Assembly (NCBI RefSeq): GCF_003568845.1
Contig: NZ_CP030126.1
Span: forward strand, 1,267,001 to 1,331,000
Length of the DNA: 64,000 nucleotides
From: Indioceanicola profundi
GTDB taxonomy: Bacteria > Pseudomonadota > Alphaproteobacteria > Azospirillales > Azospirillaceae
Reading direction: 5' to 3'
Within the stretch, counting starts at the first letter, position 1, and each line of letters begins with the position of its first letter. The notes below the pieces were generated by a model, which was given only the letters and a program-made list of their open reading frames with translations, was not told the origin of the DNA and did not search any database. Both the position numbers and the translations under genes were made by a program. Below, piece after piece: positions 42,797-50,937 of the stretch.

Positions 42797-43525
42797 TTAT
42801 CCTTTCAGCGCGACGACGATGCGGCGGTTCTGTTTGCCCTTGTTCTCGATCTTCACGATTTCCACCGGGCCGATCTCCCCCGTACGGGAAACGTGGGTTC
42901 CGCCGCAGGGCTGCAGGTCGACCGGAACGTCGGAGCCGCCGATGTTCAAAAGCCGGATGGTGCCGGAGCCGACCGGGGGCTTCACGGACATGGTTCGGAC
43001 CAGCTCCGGACGGGCGTCAAGCTCCGCATCGGTGATCGACAACTCGCGGACCGGATGATCCGCCTGGATAAGGCCGTTCAGGGCGTCCTCAATTGCCTGT
43101 TTGTCCAGGCTGCCGGACGGCACGTCGAAATCCAGCCGGGATTTGTCCGCCCCGACCTGTCCGCCGGTGACGGCGCCGTCCACCACGGCGCAGAGCAGGT
43201 GAAGCGTCGTATGCATCCGCATGTGTCGATGCCGCCGGTCCCAATCGATCTCCATCTCCACCTCTGTCCCAGGCGGCGGCAGAGACGCTCCATCGGCAAC
43301 GATGTGCAGTACGTCGCGCCCTTGCTCGACCAGGGGCGTTCCCTTGCGGCTGTCGACGATGCGCACCTCTCCGCCTGTCCAGCGCAGCATGCCCGTATCG
43401 CCCGGCTGACCGCCGCCGGCGGGGTAGAACAGGGTGCGGTCCAGGCGGATGCCTTCAAGACCTGCTTCGACCAGTCTGGCAGTGCCCGTGCATCGATATG
43501 GATCGTCGCGGAAGAGCAGGGTCAT
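42797..43525 (-). CDS. AlaX-like alanyl-tRNA editing protein
   Basis: A 242-residue free-standing homologue of the AlaRS editing domain. Zinc motifs are intact: HTTLH at His105/His109 and CGGTH near residue 205. A short N-terminal beta-barrel part has RTLFYPAGGGQPGD. AlaX proteins hydrolyse Ser- or Gly-tRNA(Ala). The start MTLLFRDDPYRC at 43525 leaves a 22-base gap to cysK. Its place in a cysteine operon raises the possibility of an aminoacyl-tRNA related to cysteine or serine, but that is inference. Confidence 0.92.
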   Translation of the reverse strand: MTLLFRDDPYRCTGTARLVEAGLEGIRLDRTLFYPAGGGQPGDTGMLRWTGGEVRIVDSRKGTPLVEQGRDVLHIVADGASLPPPGTEVEMEIDWDRRHRHMRMHTTLHLLCAVVDGAVTGGQVGADKSRLDFDVPSGSLDKQAIEDALNGLIQADHPVRELSITDAELDARPELVRTMSVKPPVGSGTIRLLNIGGSDVPVDLQPCGGTHVSRTGEIGPVEIVKIENKGKQNRRIVVALKG

Positions 43526-43547
43526 GATGCGGCCTCCCGCCTGGGGC

Positions 43548-44546
43548 TCAGAGCCAGTCCGGAACCGGCAGGTTCTTCTCCCGCAGGAAGCCGGGATTGA
43601 AGAGCTTCGACTGGTACCGGGTTCCGAAATCACAGAGGACGGTGACGATGGTATGGCCGGGGCCCATCTGGCGTGCCACTTCCATGGCGGCGGCGACGTT
43701 GATGCCGCTGCTGCCGCCCAGAACCAGACCCTCTTTCTTGAGCAGATCGAAGATGACGGGCAGGGCGGTTTCATCCGTGATGCGGACGGCATCGTCGATA
43801 GGCGCATCTTCCAGATTGGCGGTCACCCGCCCCTGGCCGATCCCCTCGGTGATGGACGAACCTTCGGCCTTCAGTTCGCCGGTCTTCTTCCAGGCATAGA
43901 GGGCGGACCCCATCGGGTCGGCCAGCACCACGCGAACGTTCGGATTGTGTTCCTTGAGCGCCAGGGCCACGCCCGCGAGGGTGCCGCCAGTGCCGACCGC
44001 GCAGGTGAAGGCGTCCAGCTTGCCGCCGGTCTGTTCCCAGATCTCCTGGCCGGTGGTGACGCGGTGGCCTTCCCGGTTCGCCAGATTGTCGAACTGGTTG
44101 GCCCAGATGGCGCCATTTGGCTCCGTCTCCGCCAACTCCTCGGCGATGCGGCGGGAGACATGGACGTAATTGCCGGGATCGCGGTAGGGCACGGCCGGAA
44201 CGAGACGAAGATCTGCGCCGCACAGGCGCAGCATATCCTTCTTCTCCTGGCTCTGCGTCTCCGGCATCACGATCACGGTCTTGAAGCCGAGCGCGTTCCC
44301 GACCAGGGCCAGTCCGATGCCGGTGTTGCCAGCCGTTCCCTCGACGATCGTGCCGCCGGGGCGCAGGACCCCACGCTTCATGGCGTCCTCCACGATCGCG
44401 AGCGCCGCGCGATCCTTCACGGACCCGCCGGGATTCAGGAACTCCGCCTTACCGAGGATTTCGCAGCCTGTCGCCTCCGAAGGCCCCTGGAGCCGGATCA
44501 AAGGCGTACGCCCGATGCTGTCGATGAAACCGTGGCGGATGTTCAT
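43548..44546 (-). CDS. cysK: Cysteine synthase family PLP lyase
   Basis: A 332-residue PLP-dependent beta-replacement enzyme. Lys44 in NPGGSVKDRAALAIVED forms the Schiff base. EGTAGNTGIGLA binds the phosphate side and GTGGTLAG the PLP phosphate. It makes cysteine from O-acetylserine and sulfide. The sequence is closer to the CysK-like A2 branch than to enteric CysK, since it has the EILGKAEFLNPGGSVKDR wording. It leads the sulfur operon. A weak TTGAAT-N17-TAGTCT promoter (44611-44639) and tandem CAGGGGAG repeats lie upstream. Confidence 0.92.
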   Translation of the reverse strand: MNIRHGFIDSIGRTPLIRLQGPSEATGCEILGKAEFLNPGGSVKDRAALAIVEDAMKRGVLRPGGTIVEGTAGNTGIGLALVGNALGFKTVIVMPETQSQEKKDMLRLCGADLRLVPAVPYRDPGNYVHVSRRIAEELAETEPNGAIWANQFDNLANREGHRVTTGQEIWEQTGGKLDAFTCAVGTGGTLAGVALALKEHNPNVRVVLADPMGSALYAWKKTGELKAEGSSITEGIGQGRVTANLEDAPIDDAVRITDETALPVIFDLLKKEGLVLGGSSGINVAAAMEVARQMGPGHTIVTVLCDFGTRYQSKLFNPGFLREKNLPVPDWL

Positions 44547-44635
44547 GTGGATACCTCTCGACCGAATCCCTCAGTGCCTCCGCCCGAGACAGGCAGGGGA
44601 GGGTCAGGGGAGACTAAGGGGCGGGCGGGACGGAT

Positions 44636-45286
44636 TCAAGAAGCCCCGCCCCATTGCGCACGCAGCCGCTGCCTGTGCCGGCCTAGCCAAGCCAGGCCAA
44701 CGATGGTGATGGCATTGCGGTACTCGTCTCTGTCCAACGCCGCAATGGCCTCCTCTGCCGGCAGGACCACGACGCGGATATCCTCATGTTCCTCTTCCAG
44801 CCCGTGGAAGCCGCCGACATTGCGGCTGTCCACCCGCCCGCAGAACAGGGTGATGACCTCGGTGCTGCCGCCTGGGCTTGGATAGAAGCTGCCGATCCGC
44901 TCGATCTCCAGTACCTCGCAATCCGCCTCTTCCACCGCCTCACGGCGGGCGACCTGTTCTTCCGATTCATCCTTGTCGATGATGCCGGCCACCAGCTCCA
45001 CCATCCAGTGCGGCCCGGGGCGGGTAATGGTGCCCATGCGTATCTGCTCCACCATCACGACGCTGTCCCGCTCCGGGTCGTACAGCAGGATGCCGACGGC
45101 ATCGCCGCGGTCGAACAGTTCCCGGCTCATGACCTTGGACCAGCCGCCCCGATACAGGCGGTGGCGCAGTTTGACTTCTATCATCCGGAAGAAGCCCTGG
45201 TAGAGCGTGCGCCTTTCCAGGATTTCCACATCGTCCGGACCGCTCGGCGGCGCCGGAAAACGGGATTGCTGACCCTGATCGGACAT
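44636..45286 (-). CDS. NUDIX hydrolase, ADP-ribose pyrophosphatase type
   Basis: A 216-residue protein. The N-terminal strand domain has LERRTLYQGFFRMIEVKLRH and the Nudix box begins at AGIIDKDESEEQ, running to REAVEEADCEVL. The usual REUxEExGU Gly is Asp here. The layout, with GSFYPSPGGSTEVITLFCGRVD, matches NudF-type ADP-ribose diphosphatases that yield AMP and ribose 5-phosphate. MSDQGQQ at 45286 is taken as start. It is divergent from the hydrolase-OsmC fusion gene. Confidence 0.9.
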   Translation of the reverse strand: MSDQGQQSRFPAPPSGPDDVEILERRTLYQGFFRMIEVKLRHRLYRGGWSKVMSRELFDRGDAVGILLYDPERDSVVMVEQIRMGTITRPGPHWMVELVAGIIDKDESEEQVARREAVEEADCEVLEIERIGSFYPSPGGSTEVITLFCGRVDSRNVGGFHGLEEEHEDIRVVVLPAEEAIAALDRDEYRNAITIVGLAWLGRHRQRLRAQWGGAS

Positions 45287-45383
45287 GTGACCTCGCAACA
45301 GTGGCAAGGAGCGGCGGTTGCGCCCCGGCGGACTTCGTTCCAGCATTAACGCGCGCGGACCATGTACGGAAAGGGCGGCTGCC

Positions 45384-46607
45384 ATGACTGGGCTGACGGA
45401 AGGTTTCGACTTCACGGGAGCGGATGGCAGCCGACTGGCCGGTCGACTGGAACTGCCGGCAGGAAAGCCGCTGGCAGCGGCACTGTTCGCCCACTGCTTC
45501 ACATGTTCCAAGGACTATCACGCCAGCACCAGGATCAGCCGCGCGCTGGCGGAAAGTGGTTTCGCCGTGCTGCGGTTCGACTTCACCGGTCTGGGCGGAA
45601 GCGGCGGCGACTTCGCGAACACCAGCTTCAGCAGCAATGTGGCTGACCTGGTCGCCGCCGCGAGGGCACTGGCAGACCGGGTGGAGGCCCCGAATCTGCT
45701 AGTCGGACATAGTCTCGGCGGGGCGGCGGTAATCCGGGCTGCGGCGGAAATCCCGAGCATCGGGGCGGTCGCTACCATCAATGCGCCCTTTGGGCCGGAG
45801 CATCTGCGCCGCTTGTTCGAAGGCCAGGAAGCCAAGATCGAGCAGGAAGGGCGGGGCCATATCCGCATCGGCGGCCGCACCTTCCCGATCACCCGCCGGT
45901 TTCTTGAAGATATAGGCCGCCATCCCATGGAAGAGGCGCTCGCCGGACTAGGGCGGCCATTACTGGTGCTGCACGATCCGAGCGATGCAACCGTGCCCGT
46001 CGAGAATGCCGAGCGCATTCTGGCGGCGGCGCGCCACCCGAAAAGCTTCGTGGCGCTGGACGGCGCGGGGCATCTGGTCTCGCGACCTGACGACGCCCGC
46101 TATGCGGCCGGTCTGATCGCCGCCTGGGCACGCCGCGCGCTACGGCTTGAGCCAGCGATGACACGGACCGAATCGTCGCGGGAGGAAGCGGGGCTGGTGG
46201 TCGTGACTGAAACGGGGGAGGGTAAGTTCGCCAATCTGGTCCAGGCGGGCCACCACCTGCTGCCCGCCGACGAGCCGGCTGCCGTAGGCGGGGACGACAC
46301 CGGCCCCGGTCCTTACCAGTATCTGCTGGCCGCCCTCGGGGCCTGTACCTCGATGACCTTGCGCATGTATGCGGATGCCAAGGGCTGGCCGGTGGAGCGC
46401 ATCTCGGTGGCGTTGCGGCACGAAAAGGTGCAGATCGCGACGACGCGGATCGACCGGATGGAACGGGATATCACGATCACCGGCCAACTCGATCCTGAAC
46501 AGCGGGCGAGGCTGCTCGAGATCGCGGACAAATGCCCCGTGCACAAGAGTCTGCATTCCGATCCCCAGATCATCACGCGGCTGACCGGGACGAAGGAGGC
46601 GGGCTGA
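45384..46607 (+). CDS. Bifunctional alpha/beta hydrolase-OsmC fusion
   Basis: A 407-residue protein with two domains. Residues 1-255 are an alpha/beta hydrolase: nucleophile Ser110 in LLVGHSLGGAAV, LHDPSDATVP with the acid Asp, and GAGHL with the His. Residues 275-405 form an OsmC domain with both cysteines (LGACTSMTLRMYADAKGW and IADKCPVHKSL). This fusion is widespread but uncharacterised; the hydrolase may de-esterify peroxides that the OsmC half reduces. It is divergent from the NUDIX gene, and a hairpin follows its stop. Confidence 0.93.
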   Translation: MTGLTEGFDFTGADGSRLAGRLELPAGKPLAAALFAHCFTCSKDYHASTRISRALAESGFAVLRFDFTGLGGSGGDFANTSFSSNVADLVAAARALADRVEAPNLLVGHSLGGAAVIRAAAEIPSIGAVATINAPFGPEHLRRLFEGQEAKIEQEGRGHIRIGGRTFPITRRFLEDIGRHPMEEALAGLGRPLLVLHDPSDATVPVENAERILAAARHPKSFVALDGAGHLVSRPDDARYAAGLIAAWARRALRLEPAMTRTESSREEAGLVVVTETGEGKFANLVQAGHHLLPADEPAAVGGDDTGPGPYQYLLAALGACTSMTLRMYADAKGWPVERISVALRHEKVQIATTRIDRMERDITITGQLDPEQRARLLEIADKCPVHKSLHSDPQIITRLTGTKEAG

Positions 46608-46610
46608 ACT

Positions 46611-46628
46611 TCCCCGGTTCCGGGGAAC
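46611..46628 (+). terminator. Short hairpin after the hydrolase-OsmC gene
   Basis: TTCCCCGG-TT-CCGGGGAA is a perfect 8-bp inverted repeat three bases past the stop. It lacks a U-tract. Its closeness to the stop suggests a terminator or a 3'-end stabiliser. Confidence 0.45.
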
Positions 46629-46675
46629 GGGCGTCGGGACGGAGCGTTTCCCTGCCAGACCGGAAGGAGATTCGC

Positions 46676-46849
46676 ATGCCGATCGAGACGGAACAGGACC
46701 TTGAGCGAGCGGTGCAGGAATTCCAGCAGCTCCGCGACGCGCCCGATGATTCGGATCAGGGCCGGCGGAAGCAGGAGCTGGATGCCGAGATCAAAGCTTA
46801 CTACCTCCAGCACGCGGAGGACATGCGCGCCGCCAAACCTCCACGCTGA
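46676..46849 (+). CDS. Small helical hypothetical protein (57 aa)
   Basis: A 57-residue, highly charged and probably all-helical protein, beginning MPIETEQDLERAVQEFQQL. AAGGAGA, five bases before the ATG, is an excellent ribosome site, which is the main reason to call it. The pattern of an I-T-x-x-D-L-x-x-A helix followed by a charged helix resembles the N-terminal region of HigA-type antitoxins, but no DNA-binding domain or toxin partner is present. The function is unknown. Confidence 0.62.
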   Translation: MPIETEQDLERAVQEFQQLRDAPDDSDQGRRKQELDAEIKAYYLQHAEDMRAAKPPR

Positions 46850-46888
46850 AACCGCATGACGGCCCGCGGCCTGTGCTAGCATTGCGGC

Positions 46889-47164
46889 ATGAAGCGCGGT
46901 GCGGAGGAGGTCTGGGTGCGGCGTACAGAAATCTGCTACAGCTGCCAATTCTGGCTTGGAGGCGGCATTCGGGAGCGTGGGCCGAAGGGGCAATGCCGCC
47001 GTTTTCCGCCTGTGGTCACCGACCGTGCGCCGCAGGGCAGCTTTCCCACGACTGATTCGACGGACTGGTGCGGGGAATGGCAGCGCCTCGCGCAATCCGC
47101 TCAAGGCACGGTGTCGGGCGTTCAGCAGCGGGGGACGGAAGGTACGATCTACGACGAGCTCTAG
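46889..47164 (+). CDS. Small Cys-rich (zinc-finger-like) hypothetical protein (91 aa)
   Basis: A 91-residue protein with four cysteines: CYSC near residues 16-19, GQCRRFPP near 34 and DWCGEW near 60. The spacing C-x2-C ... C-RR-PP ... D-WCGE is a recognisable motif of small proteins with a probable metal site, found across Proteobacteria. The tail after residue 66 is polar and variable. No catalytic function is known to me. It follows the 57-residue gene by 39 bases. A strong hairpin separates it from the converging tRNA. Confidence 0.65.
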   Translation: MKRGAEEVWVRRTEICYSCQFWLGGGIRERGPKGQCRRFPPVVTDRAPQGSFPTTDSTDWCGEWQRLAQSAQGTVSGVQQRGTEGTIYDEL

Positions 47165-47207
47165 GGAGTTCGGGTCGTGCCGCGATGTACGCGGCCGAGC
47201 AAACGAA

Positions 47208-47238
47208 AACGGGGCCGGACATTACATCCGGCCCCGTT
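47208..47238 (-). terminator. Strong terminator of tRNA-Asn
   Basis: AACGGGGCCGGA and TCCGGCCCCGTT form a perfect 12-bp stem with a seven-base loop. On the minus strand TTTTCGTTTG follows, a good U-tract, starting about seven bases after the tRNA 3' end. It may also stop read-through from the small gene on the other strand. Confidence 0.8.
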
Positions 47239-47244
47239 CCGTAT

Positions 47245-47320
<76 letters not shown>

Positions 47321-47369
47321 TCAGCTCCGCTGCGGCGCCGTTTCCGGCCCGCCGTGCGGCGTGGGCGGT

Positions 47370-47398
47370 GATATAGCCAAAGCGATCCGGGAATGCAA
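47370..47398 (-). promoter_or_regulatory. tRNA-Asn promoter
   Basis: On the minus strand TTGCAT and TATATC are separated by exactly 17 bases. Transcription would start about 40 bases before the mature tRNA, leaving a short 5' leader for RNase P. Confidence 0.6.
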
Positions 47399-47410
47399 AC
47401 CCTGAATCAC

Positions 47411-47443
47411 AAAAAAATGAAGGGGGCCGTTCGGACCGCCCCC
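47411..47443 (-). terminator. terB-family gene terminator
   Basis: On the minus strand GGGGGC pairs with GCCCCC with a partly paired interior, then TTCATTTTTTTG follows. The stem begins 10 bases past the stop codon. This is a classic intrinsic terminator. Confidence 0.8.
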
Positions 47444-47452
47444 TCCGCCCCC

Positions 47453-47905
47453 TCAGACGTCCAGTTCTTCAGGGGAAATGTCCATCAGGCGGCAGATGCG
47501 GCGCAGCGCAGCCTTCTCATCCGCGTCGAAGTTCCCGTCGGACGACCCGATCACGGCGCAGGCCTTCGCGACCACGGTCGCGTTCTCTCCACGTCCGCGC
47601 AGACGGACCAGATGGCGCATGGCATGTGCCTCGCCATCCACATAGTCGAAATAGTAGAGGTCGGAAATGCGCTCGAACTCGATCAGGGCGTCGTGGGTGT
47701 TGAAGGCGTCGATTTCCTTGGTCCGGCCGATCAGCTCCAGCATCTCCTTCTTCTCCGCCGGGCTGAAGCGGCCGTCCGCATAGGCGACCATGGCGCAGCC
47801 GGCGACCACCGCCTTGAAGAGCTGTTCGGTTTCGTTCCGCTTGAACTGACGAAGAATCTCGGTCTTGACCGAGTCGAAGGAGTCGCGAATCCAGGACAGA
47901 GGCAT
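47453..47905 (-). CDS. TerB-family (DjlA/TerB-like) protein
   Basis: A 150-residue soluble helical protein. MPLSWIRDSFDSVKTEILRQ begins an amphipathic N-terminal region. The TerB core follows: FKAVVAGCAMVAYADGRFSPAEKKEMLELI, then a second acidic motif SSDGNFDADEKAALRRICRLM. Each DG-x-F/N-x-x-E motif resembles a metal-binding site. TerB proteins are linked to tellurite resistance and stress, but this is an isolated copy without other ter genes, so a housekeeping role is likelier. MPLSW at 47905 is preferred over a long upstream frame that includes the tRNA-Cys region. Confidence 0.85.
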   Translation of the reverse strand: MPLSWIRDSFDSVKTEILRQFKRNETEQLFKAVVAGCAMVAYADGRFSPAEKKEMLELIGRTKEIDAFNTHDALIEFERISDLYYFDYVDGEAHAMRHLVRLRGRGENATVVAKACAVIGSSDGNFDADEKAALRRICRLMDISPEELDV

Positions 47906-48090
47906 GCTTTGCTCCAAAGGTAGGACCGGAGCGGGCACCTGCGCGCTCTTTCGGCCGGATACTACTATCTTTGGAAAGTCTATCCGCGTGTGCAGAGGCT
48001 GTCCAGGGAGGGGGCGGACACGCCGGCCCATACCGGATGCAGGGCAGTCCGGTTCACAATATACAGTCAATGGTATCGGAGAAGGGGTCC

Positions 48091-48164
48091 TGGAGGCACG
48101 GCCGGGAATCGAACCCGGGTTCACGGATTTGCAGTCCGTTGCATCACCACTCTGCCACCGCGCC
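48091..48164 (-). tRNA. tRNA-Cys (GCA)
   Basis: Read on the minus strand it starts GGCGCGG and ends CCGTGCC, then T and CCA. The stem pairs with one G-T, and the U at the discriminator position is the hallmark of tRNA-Cys. The anticodon loop CTGCAAA gives GCA. Total length is 74 bases with CCA encoded. Its own promoter lies upstream. Confidence 0.95.
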
Positions 48165-48212
48165 AGGACGCTGACCGGGTACAGCCGCTGGCCGCCCCGT
48201 CGTGGGAGGCGA

Positions 48213-48242
48213 CATATAGGCCGGGCGGGGGCACGCGGTCAA
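48213..48242 (-). promoter_or_regulatory. tRNA-Cys promoter
   Basis: On the minus strand TTGACC is followed after 18 bases by TATATG, or after 17 by CTATAT. The -35 matches five of six consensus positions. The GGC(C)TATAT context is shared with the tRNA-Asn promoter. It implies a leader of about 40 bases before the tRNA. Confidence 0.6.
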
Positions 48243-48302
48243 GCGGATGCTTGATGTCCGTTCGGCGGTTCCCATCCGGTACGTGTAAGGCGGGCGGAAA
48301 GA

Positions 48303-48331
48303 TTGTGTTCGCAGGCGCACGCGGATATATA
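48303..48331 (+). promoter_or_regulatory. Candidate pcm promoter
   Basis: TTGTGT and TATATA are spaced by 17 bases, about 70 bases before the pcm ATG. The -35 is weak and the -10 matches four of six. It would drive pcm and the following rhodanese and tolC genes. Confidence 0.4.
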
Positions 48332-48401
48332 GCGGACGGAACCGCAACGGCTTCCGGCCTGCCGGTTTCCCGATTCCCACCCTCCACAGATTGCGTCCAC
48401 G

Positions 48402-49064
48402 ATGGCCAACACGGATTTCACCGCCGCCCGGATCAACATGGTCGAGGGCCAGATTCGCCCGAACAAGGTGACGGATCTCCGTCTCGTGGACGCCTTCATG
48501 AACGTCCCCCGCGAACTCTTCGTACCGAAGGCCCTGCGCGGCGTCGCCTATGTGGATGAGGATATCCAGGTCGCTCCCGGACGCTTTCTGATGGAACCGA
48601 TGGTCCAGGCCCGCCTGCTTCAGGAAGCCCGGATCGGCACGCAGGACGTGGTTCTGGATGTCGGCTGCGGCACCGGCTACTCCGCGGCCATCATCGGCCG
48701 TGTTGCCGCCACCGTTGTGGCGCTGGAAGCGGATGCCGCCCTGGCGGCGCAGGCGACGCGGACGCTCCAGGAAATCTCCACCGACAACGCCATCGTCATG
48801 CAGGGTCCGCTGCAGGATGGCTGGCCGGCCCAGATGCCTTATGACGCGATCGTGCTGGAGGGCGCTGTGGCCGAAGTGCCGCAGGCCTTGCTGGACCAGT
48901 TGAATGAGGGCGGGCGGCTCGTTGGTGTGATCGTCGGCACAGGCGGGGTAGGCACTGCTCGGCTTTATAAGAAGATCGGTGGCGTTGTGTCGGGCCGCTC
49001 CCTGTTCGACGCTGCCATCCGCCTGCTTCCCGGTTTCGAGCCGAAGCCTGTCTTCGAATTCTAG
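48402..49064 (+). CDS. pcm: Protein-L-isoaspartate O-methyltransferase
   Basis: A 220-residue SAM-dependent methyltransferase. The SAM loop is LDVGCGTGYSAAIIGRVA; the N-terminal NMVEGQIRPNKVTDLRLVDAF and VPRELFVP wording is typical of the alphaproteobacterial branch that lies beside tolC. It repairs isoaspartyl residues in damaged proteins. The final FEPKPVFEF is also conserved in this branch. It is followed by a rhodanese gene after 30 bases, with tolC next. Confidence 0.93.
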   Translation: MANTDFTAARINMVEGQIRPNKVTDLRLVDAFMNVPRELFVPKALRGVAYVDEDIQVAPGRFLMEPMVQARLLQEARIGTQDVVLDVGCGTGYSAAIIGRVAATVVALEADAALAAQATRTLQEISTDNAIVMQGPLQDGWPAQMPYDAIVLEGAVAEVPQALLDQLNEGGRLVGVIVGTGGVGTARLYKKIGGVVSGRSLFDAAIRLLPGFEPKPVFEF

Positions 49065-49094
49065 GCACCGCTGTCCTGAAGGACTTCTACGCAC

Positions 49095-49424
49095 GTGACC
49101 GATATTCCCTTCGAAATCGACGCTGAAACGGTGGCGGCGATGCAGCAGGCTGGTAACCCGCCGGCTCTGCTGGACGTGCGCGAGGACTGGGAAGTGGAAC
49201 TTTGCTCAATCGAAGGGAGCATCTACATTCCTCTGGACCAGCTTCCAGCCCGCTTGGGTGAGTTGCCGACCGAAGAACCCCTGGTGGTCCTGTGCCACCA
49301 TGGAATGCGAAGCGCCCATGCCGTGGCATGGCTGCGACGCAACGGCTTCGACCGGGCCAGCAATCTTTCCGGCGGCATCGACTACTGGGCCCGACATGTG
49401 GACCCTACCATGAAGGTGTACTGA
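49095..49424 (+). CDS. Single-domain rhodanese-like sulfurtransferase
   Basis: A 109-residue rhodanese. ALLDVREDWEVELCSIEGS and the active-loop cysteine in VLCHHGMRSAHAVAWL are clear, with the C-terminal LSGGIDYWARHVDP. The six-residue loop CHHGMR fits sulfide or thiosulfate sulfurtransferase (GlpE/PspE-like). It is cytoplasmic, with no signal peptide. The start is GTG at 49095. The tolC ATG is three bases past its stop, so the two are coupled. Confidence 0.92.
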   Translation: MTDIPFEIDAETVAAMQQAGNPPALLDVREDWEVELCSIEGSIYIPLDQLPARLGELPTEEPLVVLCHHGMRSAHAVAWLRRNGFDRASNLSGGIDYWARHVDPTMKVY

Positions 49425-49427
49425 CCA

Positions 49428-50804
49428 ATGGACGTGAAGAGCCTGACCAAGCGACTCCGGCGCAACCTGCGGGCGGGACTGCCCGTCATCGCCTTGGCCG
49501 CAGGCCTGGGAACGACGCCGGCCAACGCCCAGTCCTTGCAGGAGGCGCTGGCCCAGGCCTACGCGCAGAACCCGACCCTGGAGTCCCAGCGCTCCCAGTT
49601 GCGCGCGACGGACGAACTGGTGCCGCAGGCCAGGGCTGGATATTTCCCCGTCATCAGCGCCACCGGCGATGTCAGCCGGACGTGGACGGAAAACACGACG
49701 AACAATTCATTCACCTCCAAGTCGGTGGACCTGTCGATTTCCCAGCCGATCTACAGCGGCGGCCGCACGACCGCGGCGGTAAGCCGGGCGGAAAACCTGG
49801 TGCAGGCACAGCGGGCAAGCTTGGTGAGCACCGAACAATCCGTGCTTCTGGACGCGGCTACCGCCTACCTGGACGTCGTGCGCGACCAGGCAGTGCTTGA
49901 GCTGAACATCAATAACGAGCAGGTGCTCCGCCGCCAGCTCGAAGCAGCACAGGACCGGTTCCGGGTTGGCGAGATCACCCGTACCGACGTCAGCCAGGCT
50001 GAGTCGCGTCTGGCCCGCGCTTCCTCGGACCGGATTCTGGCGGAAGGCACGCTGAACAGCAGCCGCGCAGTCTTCGCACGGTTGATCGGCGTCGTTCCCG
50101 GAGACCTGTCGCAGCCGCAGTTGACTCTGACCCTCCCGAACAGTCTGCAGGAAACGATCGCCCTTGCGGAAGACAACAATCCCCAGGTGATCGCCGCCCG
50201 CTTCGCGCAGGAAGCGGCAGTCGACTCGGTGGATCAGGTCCGTGGCGATCTGCTGCCGACCGTCAGCATCAACGGCAGCGTTGGCCGCGGCTGGGATCCG
50301 GGCGGCCTGAATGGAACGCGTGACGACGCCAGCGTTGTCGCCCGTGTGACCATCCCCTTGTATCAGGGCGGTAGCGAGTATGCGCGTGTCCGCGAGGCCA
50401 AGCACACCGCTGCACAGCGCCGGGGCGAGGTGGATGAGGCACAGCGCGCCGTCCGCGAAGGCGCCATCCGCGCGTGGGAGGGTCTCGTGACTTCCCGCTC
50501 CGCGATCCAGTCGCGTCAGGAGCAGGTTCGCGCCGCGACCATCGCGCTGGAAGGTGTCCGTCAGGAAGCGACGGTGGGTTCGCGCACCGTGCTCGACGTG
50601 CTGGACGCCGAGCAGGAGCTGCTGAACGCGCGGGTCGAGCTGGTCCGCTCCCAGCGTGACGAGCTGGTCGCCGCTTTCCAGGTCATGAATGCGACGGGGC
50701 AGCTCACCGCCGGGCGTTTGGCGCTCCCGGTGGAGACCTACAATTACGAGGCCCATTACGAGGACGTCCGCAATCAGCTCTGGGGCACCAGCATCGACCG
50801 CTGA
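49428..50804 (+). CDS. tolC: TolC-family outer membrane efflux/secretion channel
   Basis: A 458-residue outer-membrane channel. A signal peptide with a basic start (MDVKSLTKRLRRNLRAG) ends near TPANAQS. Two internally similar halves follow, each about 200 residues of coiled coil and short strands, with QSLQEALAQAYAQNPTLESQ opening the first. ISQPIYSGGRT and TIPLYQGGSEYA are the repeated strand motifs. It forms the trimer for type I secretion and RND efflux. A perfect intrinsic terminator follows. Confidence 0.92.
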   Translation: MDVKSLTKRLRRNLRAGLPVIALAAGLGTTPANAQSLQEALAQAYAQNPTLESQRSQLRATDELVPQARAGYFPVISATGDVSRTWTENTTNNSFTSKSVDLSISQPIYSGGRTTAAVSRAENLVQAQRASLVSTEQSVLLDAATAYLDVVRDQAVLELNINNEQVLRRQLEAAQDRFRVGEITRTDVSQAESRLARASSDRILAEGTLNSSRAVFARLIGVVPGDLSQPQLTLTLPNSLQETIALAEDNNPQVIAARFAQEAAVDSVDQVRGDLLPTVSINGSVGRGWDPGGLNGTRDDASVVARVTIPLYQGGSEYARVREAKHTAAQRRGEVDEAQRAVREGAIRAWEGLVTSRSAIQSRQEQVRAATIALEGVRQEATVGSRTVLDVLDAEQELLNARVELVRSQRDELVAAFQVMNATGQLTAGRLALPVETYNYEAHYEDVRNQLWGTSIDR

Positions 50805-50828
50805 GCCGGTTTCCCGAGCCTTCCGTAC

Positions 50829-50858
50829 AAGGGGATGCCACCTTCGGCATCCCCTTTT
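50829..50858 (+). terminator. tolC terminator
   Basis: AAGGGGATGCC-ACCTTC-GGCATCCCCTT is a perfect 11-bp stem with a six-base loop. A run of four T ends the tract. It starts 24 bases past the tolC stop and separates tolC from popZ. Confidence 0.9.
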
Positions 50859-50937
50859 GCATATAAGCCCGTGGAGTTTTGGATAGTTCTGCCCTAGGGT
50901 GACCGCTGCAATCGTGGCAGGTCGGGTTGCCTGAACA

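Noticed and set aside
44547-44635. SAM-II or other riboswitch upstream of the sulfur operon
   Set aside because: No consensus core was seen. The stretch is only GA-rich with a CAGGGGAG repeat.
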